NCBI RefSeq assembly: GCF_000797495.1
Contig: NZ_JTGN01000005.1
Coordinates: forward strand, 181,107 to 245,106
Reading direction: 5' to 3'
From: Robinsoniella peoriensis
Lineage (GTDB): Bacteria > Bacillota > Clostridia > Lachnospirales > Lachnospiraceae
Length of the DNA stretch: 64,000 bases
Shown here: positions 28,828-38,471 of the stretch, in pieces
Layout: each line of letters starts with the position of its first letter
Numbering within the stretch: position 1 is the stretch's first letter
The notes under the pieces: generated by a model
Told to the model about the DNA's origin: nothing
What the model saw: only the letters and a program-made list of their open reading frames with translations
The model's database searches: none
Translations under genes and position numbers: made by a program

Positions 28828-28875
28828 ACGGATACCCTTTATATTGCAGGCTGTCTGCAATACTGCCTTTCCCGT

Positions 28876-30612
28876 TTATTGAATGATTTCAATTTCTTCC
28901 GGTGCCTCCACCTGGACATCCATAGTTCCATCCGAGCGGATTATACAAGTTACCTGGATCTCTCCATATGGGGTTGGATATTTTCCCTTTGCCCAGCTCA
29001 GATCTCCCAGATTTGGTTTTACCGCTACCTTTTTACAGCCCGGCTCCAGAATCTGGATTCCCAGCACATTTTCCATCAGCCACGGAGTTACTCCCGATGC
29101 CCAGCCATGACAGAGGCTGTGACGGTAGCCCACATAACAGTGCCCCCCGTATGTGCCGTGTACATTAACTTCTGTCCCGTCTTCTGCTATCCGGTCAATA
29201 GGCGCTGCATTCTCCAGCCAGTCTATATTAAAATCTTCCCAGAAAGTAGTTGCTCCCAGGGATAACATACCGCCCCAGTATTCCCGGATACATTCCAGAC
29301 ACCCTATGATATCTCCCGCCATTGCACGGGCGGTAAGAATATAATACCCCATAAAAGTAGACATTCCCTTTGCTCCGCCAACCTTTAACAGCTGATCATT
29401 TACCGTCACCGGATCTTTTAGTCCCGCCATGACCAAAAGTGCCGCTGCCTGTTTTGCATCCTTATAATCTGCATCAAATGATGCCAGTTTCTTCAGATCT
29501 TCCTCACACTGGCGGACCAGATCTTCTTCTCCCAGAACCGTGAAGATTTCCTGCAATTTCTGAGTTGCCATAGCATGCAGCGCCTGCAGCCCCGCATCTA
29601 CAACCGGCTGGTTCTGGAAAGACGGCCAGTCAACAAACCGTACTTCCGGCGTATTGTCTTTGCCATTTTCATCAATGCCGTCTGACAGCTGTCTGTACAG
29701 CCCCTTCAGATATTCCCTCTGTGTTTTCAGGTATGCCAGATCGCCAGTGTGAACAAACCAGTCATGCTGTATAATGATCCACCACATGGAATATGCCGGA
29801 AAACCATTCATCCAGCCCGGCAGGGGTGTCTCTTCCCGGACAAAATCCAGGCTTTTTGGCACACTCTCATCATATCCGAATACAGATTGTATAGTCGTAA
29901 CTTCGGGATGCATATCTCCCACCCAGACCAGGCGGTCCCTTTTAATTCCATCCCATATGTAATTCTGCATATTCAAATGTACGGTATATGCCCCGGTATC
30001 CCAAATGCGGTTCAACATCTCGTCACTGCAGGAAAAGCTTCCCTTATAGGGAATATCTTTATAGATTAAGATAGACTTCACCGTTTTAATTTCCAGTTCT
30101 CCTTCATCAAGTAAATCAATCCGAACGAAGCGAAATCCCGTTTCTCCAATGCGGTTCATGCTCATATCCCGTACTTCAACGATCATATCCCGGTTTGCAT
30201 GGTCATTGGTAGCATTGGTTTCGCCCCCGATATCACTCATGGCTTCCATGGCGGATTCTCCAAAACGAACTCTGACCCGCATTCCCTGCGTCAGGCTTGC
30301 TTTCCATACCAGCAGGGAAATCCCGCCATGGATTTCAACGCCAAAGTCCAAAAGGATGCCGGCACTTTCTCCCTTATTTTTTAAGATACAAGGATTTACC
30401 GGAACCAGGGAAATCTGTGGAGAACGGTTTTCCAGCAAAGCAGAACTGTTCTCCACCTGGCATTTATTTCCCTGTGATTCCCACAGTATTTTCCTGGGCG
30501 TCATATACACCCTTTTTCTATTATCTTCTTCACAATCCTCCAGAATACTGTTATCCAGTATGCGGAAAATATTATTATTCTGTCCTTTGTTTTCGATCAT
30601 ATTTATACCCAT
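28876..30612 (-). CDS. GH78-like (alpha-L-rhamnosidase-related) protein
   Basis: A 578-residue protein with an N-terminal beta domain (LLDFGVEIHGGISLLVW) and an (alpha/alpha)6 barrel of the alpha-L-rhamnosidase superfamily (YIWDGIKRDRLVWVGDMHPE, near residue 225, where the catalytic acidic residues of GH78 lie). It is about 250 residues shorter than the GH78 enzyme at 17684 and lacks several N-terminal beta modules, so substrate may differ. Two starts are possible: 30612, where the GGA is very close, and the ATG at 30600, with GGA about 13 nt upstream. It is in the transporter operon, followed at 48 bp by the GH2 mannosidase. Confidence 0.78.
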   Translation of the reverse strand: MGINMIENKGQNNNIFRILDNSILEDCEEDNRKRVYMTPRKILWESQGNKCQVENSSALLENRSPQISLVPVNPCILKNKGESAGILLDFGVEIHGGISLLVWKASLTQGMRVRVRFGESAMEAMSDIGGETNATNDHANRDMIVEVRDMSMNRIGETGFRFVRIDLLDEGELEIKTVKSILIYKDIPYKGSFSCSDEMLNRIWDTGAYTVHLNMQNYIWDGIKRDRLVWVGDMHPEVTTIQSVFGYDESVPKSLDFVREETPLPGWMNGFPAYSMWWIIIQHDWFVHTGDLAYLKTQREYLKGLYRQLSDGIDENGKDNTPEVRFVDWPSFQNQPVVDAGLQALHAMATQKLQEIFTVLGEEDLVRQCEEDLKKLASFDADYKDAKQAAALLVMAGLKDPVTVNDQLLKVGGAKGMSTFMGYYILTARAMAGDIIGCLECIREYWGGMLSLGATTFWEDFNIDWLENAAPIDRIAEDGTEVNVHGTYGGHCYVGYRHSLCHGWASGVTPWLMENVLGIQILEPGCKKVAVKPNLGDLSWAKGKYPTPYGEIQVTCIIRSDGTMDVQVEAPEEIEIIQ

Positions 30613-30781
30613 TTCCTATTACAGGCATGCCTGTAATACTGCCACACATTAAATGGCTGAAAAAACTCATCGTGGCTTCCTTTCTATTGCTTATTTTTTT
30701 CCAGCCTGAATCTCCTGAATCACCCGGTACCCAAAACCATAAACACTTCTTAAAAGCATTGCCGTCTGCAGTTTTCTGGCC

Positions 30782-32101
30782 TCACGATTCATCCCTCATT
30801 TTTAATCTTGCGTAACATACCGTTCCCAGAATCAGCAAACCGGAAATAATCATATTCATCTGCATAGATCCAATGGAAACCGTACCAATTTTTAAGTCCA
30901 TATTTTTAAATAGCGATATGATTTTCGATCCTGTAAGGCTTCCCAAAAATCCACCGCATGCACTAAGCGCCGTATTAATGCTGAGATACCGAATAGCATT
31001 GTGCGGTCTGACATAGTGATAGGGAAGCATAAACTGTGCCGTCGCCAGTCCCGTAGCGATTAATCCGCTGGTAATAAAGATGACCAGAATTAAACCAATG
31101 GAATCCGGCGTAACCAATGGCCAGAATAAAAACTGGATTCCCAGAACCAGTGTGACAATCGTCAGGATATTCTTCCAGGGAATATGCTGCGCGATCCTTC
31201 CCCAGCCCGAGGAAACTGCAATCTGAACTCCTACCTGAAGGGTTGTCAGCATGAAAATATTTGTATAATTTAAATGCAGTTCTTCCAGCATGTAGGCGTT
31301 ATAATAGGGATTTGCCATATTCATGGAGAAACTAAGCAAAAACATATAAATCAGAAAATGCAGAAATCTTTTATCTTCATGAAATATCCGGACACACTGC
31401 TTCAGCGATATCCGGGACTGCCCATCCAGCTGTTCCTCATAATGAATTTTCCTGATTACAATATAATCGATTACCGCAATTGCAGCCGCAATAAAAAAGA
31501 TAATTGCAAAACCAATATATTCATTGGATTTTTGCTGCAGTGTATCAATACAGGTACTTGCACCAAAGGAAATCAGCGTCGTTAATCCCACCACAATCCT
31601 ATCCCGGAATGCAAAAAATGTACCCTGTATATCCGGCTGGATAGAATTCACCATCCAGTAGTTTAAACGTATCCCGGAGCTGGATGCAAAAATATATGCA
31701 AAAAATAAAATCACCGATACCGCTGCAATCCGAAATTCTACCTGGACACCCATCATCCTTTGAGATCCCTCCGACACCAGCAGGGGAATAAAGACAATGG
31801 ATAATATTAATAATCTGGCAAGCAGAACCATCCGGTTAATCGCCTGCTTGGAATTGCGGAAAAAATCCCATATCTTCCCAAAAGGTACCTGGAGTACATT
31901 TGCCAACAGGGGAATTGACAGAATTACGCCGACCCCTGCGGCTGGCACCCCTGTGTAGAGCAGGAATCCGGTCATGAGAACTCCGGATACGATACTGTTA
32001 TACACAGACCCCACAATTTGGGAAACCATAAACTTCTTCTGATTCCCATTAAAGGACCGTACCTGGGCAAACATTCCCTTTTTCCTGTCATCATGATCCA
32101 T
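30782..32101 (-). CDS. MFS transporter, sugar-type
   Basis: A 439-residue membrane protein with twelve hydrophobic segments, of the major facilitator superfamily. The central loop after helix 6 contains IRKIHYEEQLDGQSRISLKQC. The start at 32101 lies 5 bp past the permease stop codon with AAAGGC upstream, so the genes are coupled. A 169-bp non-coding gap separates it from the GH78-like gene. Its presence in the same operon as a complete set of ABC permeases is unusual. It might export a product or import a related sugar; direction is not readable from sequence. Confidence 0.83.
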   Translation of the reverse strand: MDHDDRKKGMFAQVRSFNGNQKKFMVSQIVGSVYNSIVSGVLMTGFLLYTGVPAAGVGVILSIPLLANVLQVPFGKIWDFFRNSKQAINRMVLLARLLILSIVFIPLLVSEGSQRMMGVQVEFRIAAVSVILFFAYIFASSSGIRLNYWMVNSIQPDIQGTFFAFRDRIVVGLTTLISFGASTCIDTLQQKSNEYIGFAIIFFIAAAIAVIDYIVIRKIHYEEQLDGQSRISLKQCVRIFHEDKRFLHFLIYMFLLSFSMNMANPYYNAYMLEELHLNYTNIFMLTTLQVGVQIAVSSGWGRIAQHIPWKNILTIVTLVLGIQFLFWPLVTPDSIGLILVIFITSGLIATGLATAQFMLPYHYVRPHNAIRYLSINTALSACGGFLGSLTGSKIISLFKNMDLKIGTVSIGSMQMNMIISGLLILGTVCYARLKMRDES

Positions 32102-32106
32102 GGCAA

Positions 32107-32943
32107 TCAGCCTTTTACAGCTCCACCCATCATACCCTGAATATAATATTTCAGGCAGCTGGATGTTGCGATTAATAACGGAATGGTACCTATTATAAAT
32201 GCTGCTGCTATTAATCCCATATCGTTAGTTCCCTTGCCCGCCGCATTATTAAATACGATCTGGCAGAAGGTCTTCACTTCATCTCCGCCGGTCATGGCAA
32301 TGGTCGGCCAGATATAGTCATTGTACATGGCAACCACCGATGTAATCCCGACTGTAATCAGGATTGGCTTCGACAACGGCACCGCAACCTTGGCAAATGC
32401 ATAAATCTCGCTGGCACCGTCTATCTTTGCAGCCTCAAAAATATCATTGGGCAGTCCCTTGAAAAATGCCTCTGCCAGAATAATACCAAAGACCTGCTGT
32501 CCCGCCACATAAGGAATAATCAGTCCCCAGTAGGTATTCAAAATATGGAGATTTTTAATAATATTATAATTAGGGATGATCAACAAGGTATAAGGAACCA
32601 TCATTACAGCCATTAATAAGGAAAATAAAATATTCTTCCCTTTAAACTTCATCCTTCCAAAGGCATAGCCGGACATGGCTACTATCACAATGATTAATAC
32701 CAGGGAAATACCGCATACATAAAGGGAATTTAAAATAGGCCGGAATACAAATTTAAATGCCTTTACAAAATTGACCCAATATATTTCTCTTGGAAGCCCC
32801 AGAAAATCATTTGCAATCATAACATTGGGTTTCAGCGACATATTTATAAGCATAACGAAGGGAAAGAAGGTTATAATCAACAACGCAATGATAAGCAGTC
32901 TGCTGATCACGTACCCGACTCCGATTTTTCTTTTACTGTGCAT
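32107..32943 (-). CDS. ABC sugar importer permease (MalG-type)
   Basis: A 278-residue inner-membrane permease of the CUT1 carbohydrate family. Six helices are predicted, and the cytoplasmic EAA loop reads GLPNDIFEAAKIDGASEIY, followed by the conserved VPLSKPILITVG. The C-terminal MMGGAVKG is typical of MalG-type subunits. GGAGG lies before the ATG and the start is 1 bp after the previous stop codon. It forms a heterodimer with the product of the preceding gene. Confidence 0.93.
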   Translation of the reverse strand: MHSKRKIGVGYVISRLLIIALLIITFFPFVMLINMSLKPNVMIANDFLGLPREIYWVNFVKAFKFVFRPILNSLYVCGISLVLIIVIVAMSGYAFGRMKFKGKNILFSLLMAVMMVPYTLLIIPNYNIIKNLHILNTYWGLIIPYVAGQQVFGIILAEAFFKGLPNDIFEAAKIDGASEIYAFAKVAVPLSKPILITVGITSVVAMYNDYIWPTIAMTGGDEVKTFCQIVFNNAAGKGTNDMGLIAAAFIIGTIPLLIATSSCLKYYIQGMMGGAVKG

Positions 32944-32944
32944 A

Positions 32945-33820
32945 CTAATCTTCCTCCTTCAAGAATCTTCTGGTGAGCAAAGTTAAAATTATAATTACGA
33001 TAAATAAAATTACTCCTAGTGCAGAAGCATATCCAAACTTTCCATCTCCAAATGCAATCTTATACATCTGCATGGCGGGTATCATCGTTGCATATCCTGG
33101 ACCGCCGCCTGTGGTGGCAGCAACCAGTCCAAATCCGGACAGGCTTCCGATTAAGGAAAGTGTAACCACAATTTTCATGTATGGTTTTACATTTGGCAGA
33201 TGAATATCTTTCACCACATTAAACTGGGTTGCCCCGTCAACAATTGCTGCTTCGTATAGTTCTTCGCCTATCATATTCAGTCCGGAATGGAAAATTAAAA
33301 AGTACATGCCGGATACAAATGGAAAACCAACGAGAATGATACACAAAAGCGCCGTAGATTTATCATTTAGCCAGTTATGAGCAAGACCATTCATACCAAA
33401 GGCTTTTAAAATCGAGTTAAAGCCGAAGTTCGGATTATAAAGGTATTTCCATATCAAAATTGTAACAATAGAAGGAACTAACATGGGAACTACAAATGCT
33501 GTCTTAATAATATTTGCTACCTTTGATCTTTTAATAAAAAATAACAGTTCTGCAGCCAGCAGCGGGAAAAATACACTGCAGAAAACGGCTGCAACGGTGA
33601 TAATTGCCTGGTTTTTGAATGATGTTAAGAACATCTCATCTTTAAATGCTGCAATATAATTTTCAAATCCCACCAAATTTGATGAAATTCCGAACGTAGA
33701 ATCTGTAAATGACGTATAAAATGCATTACCAATAGAAAAATAAGAAAAAACCGCCAGCAATATAAAGGTTGGTGCAATAAACAAATATGGCAATAATTTC
33801 ATTTTCAGAGATTTATTCAT
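32945..33820 (-). CDS. ABC sugar importer permease (MalF-type)
   Basis: A 291-residue CUT1 permease, partner of the MalG-type protein. The opening LLPYLFIAPTFILLAVFSY helix and the EAA-like loop GEELYEAAIVDGATQFN with LPNVKPYMKIVV are characteristic. The ATG at 33820 is chosen because AGGAGG lies just upstream; the open frame runs to 33913 without a further site. It lies 143 bp downstream of the solute-binding protein gene. No ATPase gene occurs in the operon, so a shared MsmX/UgpC-type ATPase encoded elsewhere must energise it. Confidence 0.92.
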   Translation of the reverse strand: MNKSLKMKLLPYLFIAPTFILLAVFSYFSIGNAFYTSFTDSTFGISSNLVGFENYIAAFKDEMFLTSFKNQAIITVAAVFCSVFFPLLAAELLFFIKRSKVANIIKTAFVVPMLVPSIVTILIWKYLYNPNFGFNSILKAFGMNGLAHNWLNDKSTALLCIILVGFPFVSGMYFLIFHSGLNMIGEELYEAAIVDGATQFNVVKDIHLPNVKPYMKIVVTLSLIGSLSGFGLVAATTGGGPGYATMIPAMQMYKIAFGDGKFGYASALGVILFIVIIILTLLTRRFLKEED

Positions 33821-33963
33821 AGGGTCCTCCTCGTTTATGATTGAGCAGTGTGACAGGAAAGCATTTTCACACCACTTATATTTGCAGTATTGCAACATGG
33901 CTGCAATGTGCAATTGGAAAAGGGTGAAGGCAATTCCTTACCATCACCCTTTCCTGCTTTCCT

Positions 33964-35658
33964 TTATTTTGCAGTATCTGCTGTCGTAGGATCTAAGTCA
34001 TAACCGGCTCTGTCTACTACATCTTTGTAGTAATTCCGGTATATAGGATCCATCTGTTCCAGGAAGCTGTCTACATCGAGACTTCCTTCTGAGAACTGAA
34101 GAATTAAATCATTGTATTTTGGCTTGTCAGCCTGTGTTACCATGTCCTGCCCGGTTACCCACTGAGCGCCGCGGCTGACACCGGTAGCAATAAAACCTTC
34201 TAATTTAGATGTTAATTCCGGACTTAATTCCACACCTTTTACAACGCATGGTCCCTGTACATAGTTTCCATTGGCAAGAGTTTCTTCAAAACATAATTTT
34301 GCCTGATCCGGTGAATACCAGAATTTGTAGAAATCTTTAACACGTGCCATATGGTCATCATCTTTGTTAGGAACAATACTGATAGCATTTCCAAGGCTGT
34401 AAAGGCCTCTGATTGTCTGGCTGAAGCCCTCCGGAGCTTTTTCAAATGATGGCAGCTGGAAAGTTGCCCATTCAAACTGCATATCTTCCGGCAATTGGTT
34501 TACGTCACTTAAAATCAGCCCTGCATTCCAGCTTCCATTAAATAAGATTGGGGAAACCTGTGATTCAAAGTCTGTAATAATCTGAGAACCATCTGCTGCA
34601 ATCCAGTTTGTCGGGAAATACTGCGCCAGTTTCTGGAATTCACTCCAGACTTTCTTGTTGCCTTCTGTGTTAATGCCGTTTTCTGTTGCATATTTTGCCT
34701 GTCTCTCTGCACTGCCTACTACGTTTGCATCGCAGTCAAGATTATTTTCATCAAATTTGAAATCTATATTCGCTTTCATAAGATTTTCATCCCAGATTGC
34801 ATCACCAGGCTGAACTAAAAACTCATTTTCTGTAGTGCGGTAATATGAATCAGCCATTGAATTGATCAGCCATCCGCTTTCATTTCCTGCTGTAATCGGA
34901 ACATCATAACCTGCATCTTTTAATTTTCCGCAGATTTCAATCAGATTCTCATAACTTGTAGGCACGGATAATCCCAGTTTGTCAAAGATTGTCTTATTGT
35001 AATAAAATGCAACACCGATTTTATCAAACGGAAGATATGTCAGATGTCTGCCACCGGATGAATTAATGGAAATCAAGAAATCATCTTCATCAAAAGCTTC
35101 TCTTACTTTTTTGCCGTCATTGTAAGGATTTACTTCGTCCAGCATATCTGTCATATCGATCAGATACCCCTTATCCACTGCAATATCAGCACTATTATTT
35201 GCAACTGCAGCAGCCAGGAAGTTACCATGTACAATATCCGGTGCATTTTCTCTGTCATCGCTCATTGCCGTCATCATCTTTGTTATGTATGAATCATTGT
35301 CAGATATAACATCCACAACTACTTTCGTTTCCGGATGAAGCTTCATGTATTCTTCTGCAAGCTTCTTCTCGCCGGCAGTATAGAAATTATTAATAACCGC
35401 TAAGGTAATCGTATCTTCTTTTGAGGTATCCCAGCCAGCATCGGATGCGTCAGATGCGCTTCCATTCGTTGTTCCCTCGCTGCCATTCTCTGTATCCTTT
35501 TTATCAGAAGCTGCGGATTCACTTCCTGCCGCGGATTCTTTTGACGTTTCTTTCTGTGTATCCCCTGCTCCTCCGTTTGCGCTGCAGCCGGTTAAAAAGC
35601 TTGAAAAAATCATTGTTGCTGCCAAAAGGCATGCTACCATTTTATTTCTCTTTTTCAT
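33964..35658 (-). CDS. Extracellular sugar-binding lipoprotein
   Basis: A 564-residue solute-binding protein anchored as a lipoprotein: signal peptide MKKRNKMVACLLAATM and lipobox LTGC near residue 25, followed by a Ser/Glu/Asp-rich linker (about 27-75). The mature domain has the family-1 binding-protein pattern (ITLAVINNF, DIVHGNFLAAAVANN, VPTSYENLIEIC). It is some 120 residues longer than the typical CUT1 binding protein, which is common for oligosaccharide binders in this group. AAGGAG lies 9 nt before the ATG. It is the first transport gene downstream of the second LacI, at 188 bp. Confidence 0.92.
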   Translation of the reverse strand: MKKRNKMVACLLAATMIFSSFLTGCSANGGAGDTQKETSKESAAGSESAASDKKDTENGSEGTTNGSASDASDAGWDTSKEDTITLAVINNFYTAGEKKLAEEYMKLHPETKVVVDVISDNDSYITKMMTAMSDDRENAPDIVHGNFLAAAVANNSADIAVDKGYLIDMTDMLDEVNPYNDGKKVREAFDEDDFLISINSSGGRHLTYLPFDKIGVAFYYNKTIFDKLGLSVPTSYENLIEICGKLKDAGYDVPITAGNESGWLINSMADSYYRTTENEFLVQPGDAIWDENLMKANIDFKFDENNLDCDANVVGSAERQAKYATENGINTEGNKKVWSEFQKLAQYFPTNWIAADGSQIITDFESQVSPILFNGSWNAGLILSDVNQLPEDMQFEWATFQLPSFEKAPEGFSQTIRGLYSLGNAISIVPNKDDDHMARVKDFYKFWYSPDQAKLCFEETLANGNYVQGPCVVKGVELSPELTSKLEGFIATGVSRGAQWVTGQDMVTQADKPKYNDLILQFSEGSLDVDSFLEQMDPIYRNYYKDVVDRAGYDLDPTTADTAK

Positions 35659-35846
35659 ATGACTTCGCTCCTTTAATTGTTGATTTTTTAATATTGTTAT
35701 AATTTTATATGGAATGCATTGCGTGTTTTTCGTATCTATGTTATAATTTATCCACTGTTTTCCTTTAGGCTATCGTTCCACCGGTTCCTATCAGAGGGAA
35801 GCAGTTTTTTTACCTCCTTTCACCGATCTTACACACGCATTATATA

Positions 35847-36857
35847 TCATCTGCATTTTGCAGTTGACATTCTCTTAATAAGGCTTAGCTTGTTTTCAAA
35901 ATATCCTGTATTCCCTTTTGAAATATTCGAATACAGTAATTCAAAAGCTTTTTCACCAAATTTCACTTTATCCAGATTCATTGTTGTTAAAGAGGGTTCC
36001 CAGTATTCTCCATAAGTAATCCCATCAAATCCCATAACTGACACATCTTCCGGAACCCGGTACCCTTTTTCCTTAAATGCTTTAATTGCACCAAGGGACA
36101 TCAGATCATTGACACAGATCACAGCTGTAAATTTCCTGCCGGATTTCATCAATTCATTAGCGTAATAATAACCGTCCGTCATGTCCGTGGAATATGGATA
36201 CTTTCCATCAAACAATAAATCTTCCCCGCAGGGGAGTCCCAAACGTTCCACCATCTGACGGTAACCGATACTTCTTAAATCATAGGGAAGATTTCTTCCA
36301 AGTCCGCTCAAATAAGCAATATCCCTGTGTCCCAGGCTGTACAGATATTCCATTGCCTCATGCATCGCAGCCATATGGTCATTTTCTATAGAAGAAACTT
36401 TCCTGAAATCTGCTCCTACGTTGCCGCTGACCAATACTTTAATCCCATTGTCAACCAAATGGTACAGCTTATCCATATTGAACTTATAAGGTATTGCCGT
36501 TACAAATACCCCATCCAGCCTTCTTGTAATAAAGTTGTCAAAATATTCATCCAGTTTATTAAAACCGGTACAAATATTTACAAAGTAATTTTTTTCATTC
36601 GCCGCACTTTCGAACCCCCTGACAATATCTCCAAAAAATGGATTTGATATATTCTCTAATACAATTCCTATCTGCATTGTCTTTTTTGTGGACATGCTTC
36701 TCGCTATCATATCCGGCCTGTAATCCAGTGCCTTAACCGCTTCGAGTACTTTCTTAACGGTTTCGTCTTTTACCTTTTCCGGATTACTTAAAGCATTTGA
36801 TACCGTAGCTGTTGAAACTCCTGCCAGCTTTGCCACATCTGATCTGGTTGCTTTCAT
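35847..36857 (-). CDS. LacI-family repressor of the importer operon
   Basis: A 336-residue LacI/GalR repressor: headpiece TRSDVAKLAGVSTATVSNAL, hinge DYRPDMIARSM and a sugar-sensor domain (IVLENISNPFFGDIVRGFE, DVSVMGFDGITYGEYWEPSL). It resembles the LacI at 23447 but recognises a different palindrome. It is the first gene of the operon that continues through the importer, MFS transporter, GH78-like protein and GH2 mannosidase. A ribosome site (GGAGATGAG) lies just before the ATG. Two copies of an ATTTACTCGGGTAAAT-type operator flank its promoter region, showing autoregulation. Confidence 0.92.
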   Translation of the reverse strand: MKATRSDVAKLAGVSTATVSNALSNPEKVKDETVKKVLEAVKALDYRPDMIARSMSTKKTMQIGIVLENISNPFFGDIVRGFESAANEKNYFVNICTGFNKLDEYFDNFITRRLDGVFVTAIPYKFNMDKLYHLVDNGIKVLVSGNVGADFRKVSSIENDHMAAMHEAMEYLYSLGHRDIAYLSGLGRNLPYDLRSIGYRQMVERLGLPCGEDLLFDGKYPYSTDMTDGYYYANELMKSGRKFTAVICVNDLMSLGAIKAFKEKGYRVPEDVSVMGFDGITYGEYWEPSLTTMNLDKVKFGEKAFELLYSNISKGNTGYFENKLSLIKRMSTAKCR

Positions 36858-36870
36858 ACACTCATCTCCT

Positions 36871-36886
36871 ATTTACTCGGGTAAAT
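36871..36886. promoter_or_regulatory. Operator O1 of the second LacI
   Basis: ATTTACTCGGGTAAAT is a near-perfect 16-bp palindrome with a central CG-type core typical of LacI-family sites. It lies about 115-130 bp downstream of the start site and just ahead of the ribosome binding site of the repressor gene. Confidence 0.7.
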
Positions 36887-37006
36887 TATTTTTTTAAATA
36901 AATGGAATGATAAAATCATTCCCTGTTGGTATTTTTGTATATTATGTATTGTTATTTTCAAATTCTATGTGAAATATTATCGAATTTGATCTTTTTGTAT
37001 AAGTAG

Positions 37007-37035
37007 ATATTATCAGAGTAATGCGTTTTTGTCAA
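37007..37035 (-). promoter_or_regulatory. Promoter of the second LacI/importer operon
   Basis: On the minus strand a perfect TTGACA (37030-37035) and TAATAT (37007-37012) are spaced by 17 bp. The leader is about 140 nt. The 36858-37204 intergenic region holds this promoter, two LacI operators, and the opposite promoter with operator D. Confidence 0.7.
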
Positions 37036-37052
37036 TACATAATTGCTAAATA

Positions 37053-37068
37053 ATTTACCCGAGTATAT
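37053..37068. promoter_or_regulatory. Operator O2 of the second LacI
   Basis: ATTTACCCGAGTATAT, the inverted form of O1 with two differences, lies 18 bp upstream of the -35 element. The 182-bp spacing between O1 and O2 would allow a repression loop. Confidence 0.65.
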
Positions 37069-37116
37069 TTTAAATCTTCATCCCTTTTTTTCACACTTAT
37101 TTCTATAAACAGATCA

Positions 37117-37178
37117 TTGACATCTGCCAATTTTATATGTTATTGTGAAGATACTATTTTTTCGCTATTCGTGTAGCG
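37117..37178 (+). promoter_or_regulatory. Promoter of second GH43 gene with LacI operator D
   Basis: TTGACA (37117-37122) and TATTGT (37141-37146) are spaced by 18 bp. The palindrome CGCTATTCGTGTAGCG at 37163-37178 lies downstream of the predicted start. It matches the sites of the repressor encoded at 23447-24457, not the neighbouring LacI. Confidence 0.72.
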
Positions 37179-37204
37179 GATATAAAAAGAAAGGAATTGA
37201 TTTT

Positions 37205-38455
37205 ATGAATCCTATACTCCCTCTAACACATTTTGTACCCGACGGGGAAGCGCGCCTTATGCCGGACGGCCGCATGTATCTCTATGGTTCTTATGACATC
37301 AGCGGCGAAACTACATACTGCAGCGATGTGCTGCACGTATTTTCAACGAATGATCTCCTCCACTGGACAGACCACGGCATCTGTCTGCAAAGCAGCGATA
37401 TCCCCTGGGCAAAAGAAGGCTCCCTGATGTATGCCCCGGACTGTATCTGTAAAGACGGAAAGTATTATCTTTATTTTTGTATGACCAACGCTTATGAAGG
37501 CGTGGCTGTGTCTGATACTCCCTGCGGACCGTTTACAAATCCCGTACCGATTCCTTATGCAGACGGTTCCGGCATCGATCCTTCCGTTTTTATCGATGAT
37601 GATGGCAGCGCTTACTACTATTGGGGACAGTTCCAGCTGTCAGGCGCCAGGCTGAACCCAGACATGAGGTCTTTGGATCTGTCTTCTTTAAATACCTGCC
37701 TGATTGATGAAAAACGGCATGGTTTTCATGAAGGCGCCAGTATGCGCAAGCGGAACGGGCTTTATTACCTGGTGTATACCGATACCGCCAGAGGCCGTGC
37801 AACCTGTATGTCATATGCCGTTTCCCGCTCTCCCCTGGGCCCTTTTCAAAAAGGAGGCGTGATTATCGACAATATTTACTGCGATCCCCAAACCTGGAAT
37901 AATCACGGATGTATTGCAGAATTCCAAGATCAATGGTATGTGTTCTACCACCGTTCATCCCAGAACTCTAAATTCAACCGTAGAATGTGTATCGAAAAGA
38001 TTTATTTTGATGAAAACGGCAGAATCCCGGAAGTCCCCATGACTTCACAAGGTGCATCTATTCCGCTAAAAGCGAAAGGAACTTATCCTGCTTCCCTTGC
38101 CTGCCAGATAAGAAATGGCCCATACCTGTGCCCTGACGGTAACGGCAGCGGCGAAATCCTAACTCATATCTGCAATGGTTCCTGGGCTGCTTACCGCTAT
38201 TTTTCATTTGAAACACCCCATTCCTTTACTATTACTGCTGCTGCCCGCATAAACGGGGGAACCGTTGAAATATGGGCGGATGATGAGCTCATTGGCTCCT
38301 GTCTTGTACAGCCAACAGGGAGATGGGATGCATGGCAGTCCTTCTCCTGCAATTTAATTCCGGTAACAGGAGTCAAAACCCTTTATCTTACATTCCGTGG
38401 AAATGATTTAGACAGAAGGTTAATGGAAATAAAAGAATTTGCATTTCGCGCATAA
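37205..38455 (+). CDS. GH43-family glycosidase with C-terminal beta-sandwich
   Basis: A 416-residue, signal-less GH43-like enzyme. The propeller shows VPDGEARLMPDGRMYLYGSY at the start, GSGIDPSVFIDDDG near residue 120 and FHEGASMRKRNGLYYLVYT near 175 with the likely general-acid Glu. From about residue 310 a small carbohydrate-binding-like beta-sandwich follows (FSFETPHSFTITAAARINGG, EIWADDELIGSC). The ATG at 37205 was chosen because AAAGGA lies 9 nt upstream. The gene stands alone and carries a LacI operator that ties it to the regulon 13 kb away. Arabinan or xylan side-chain cleavage is likely but not proven. Confidence 0.85.
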   Translation: MNPILPLTHFVPDGEARLMPDGRMYLYGSYDISGETTYCSDVLHVFSTNDLLHWTDHGICLQSSDIPWAKEGSLMYAPDCICKDGKYYLYFCMTNAYEGVAVSDTPCGPFTNPVPIPYADGSGIDPSVFIDDDGSAYYYWGQFQLSGARLNPDMRSLDLSSLNTCLIDEKRHGFHEGASMRKRNGLYYLVYTDTARGRATCMSYAVSRSPLGPFQKGGVIIDNIYCDPQTWNNHGCIAEFQDQWYVFYHRSSQNSKFNRRMCIEKIYFDENGRIPEVPMTSQGASIPLKAKGTYPASLACQIRNGPYLCPDGNGSGEILTHICNGSWAAYRYFSFETPHSFTITAAARINGGTVEIWADDELIGSCLVQPTGRWDAWQSFSCNLIPVTGVKTLYLTFRGNDLDRRLMEIKEFAFRA

Positions 38456-38471
38456 TAGAACACAACAAAGT

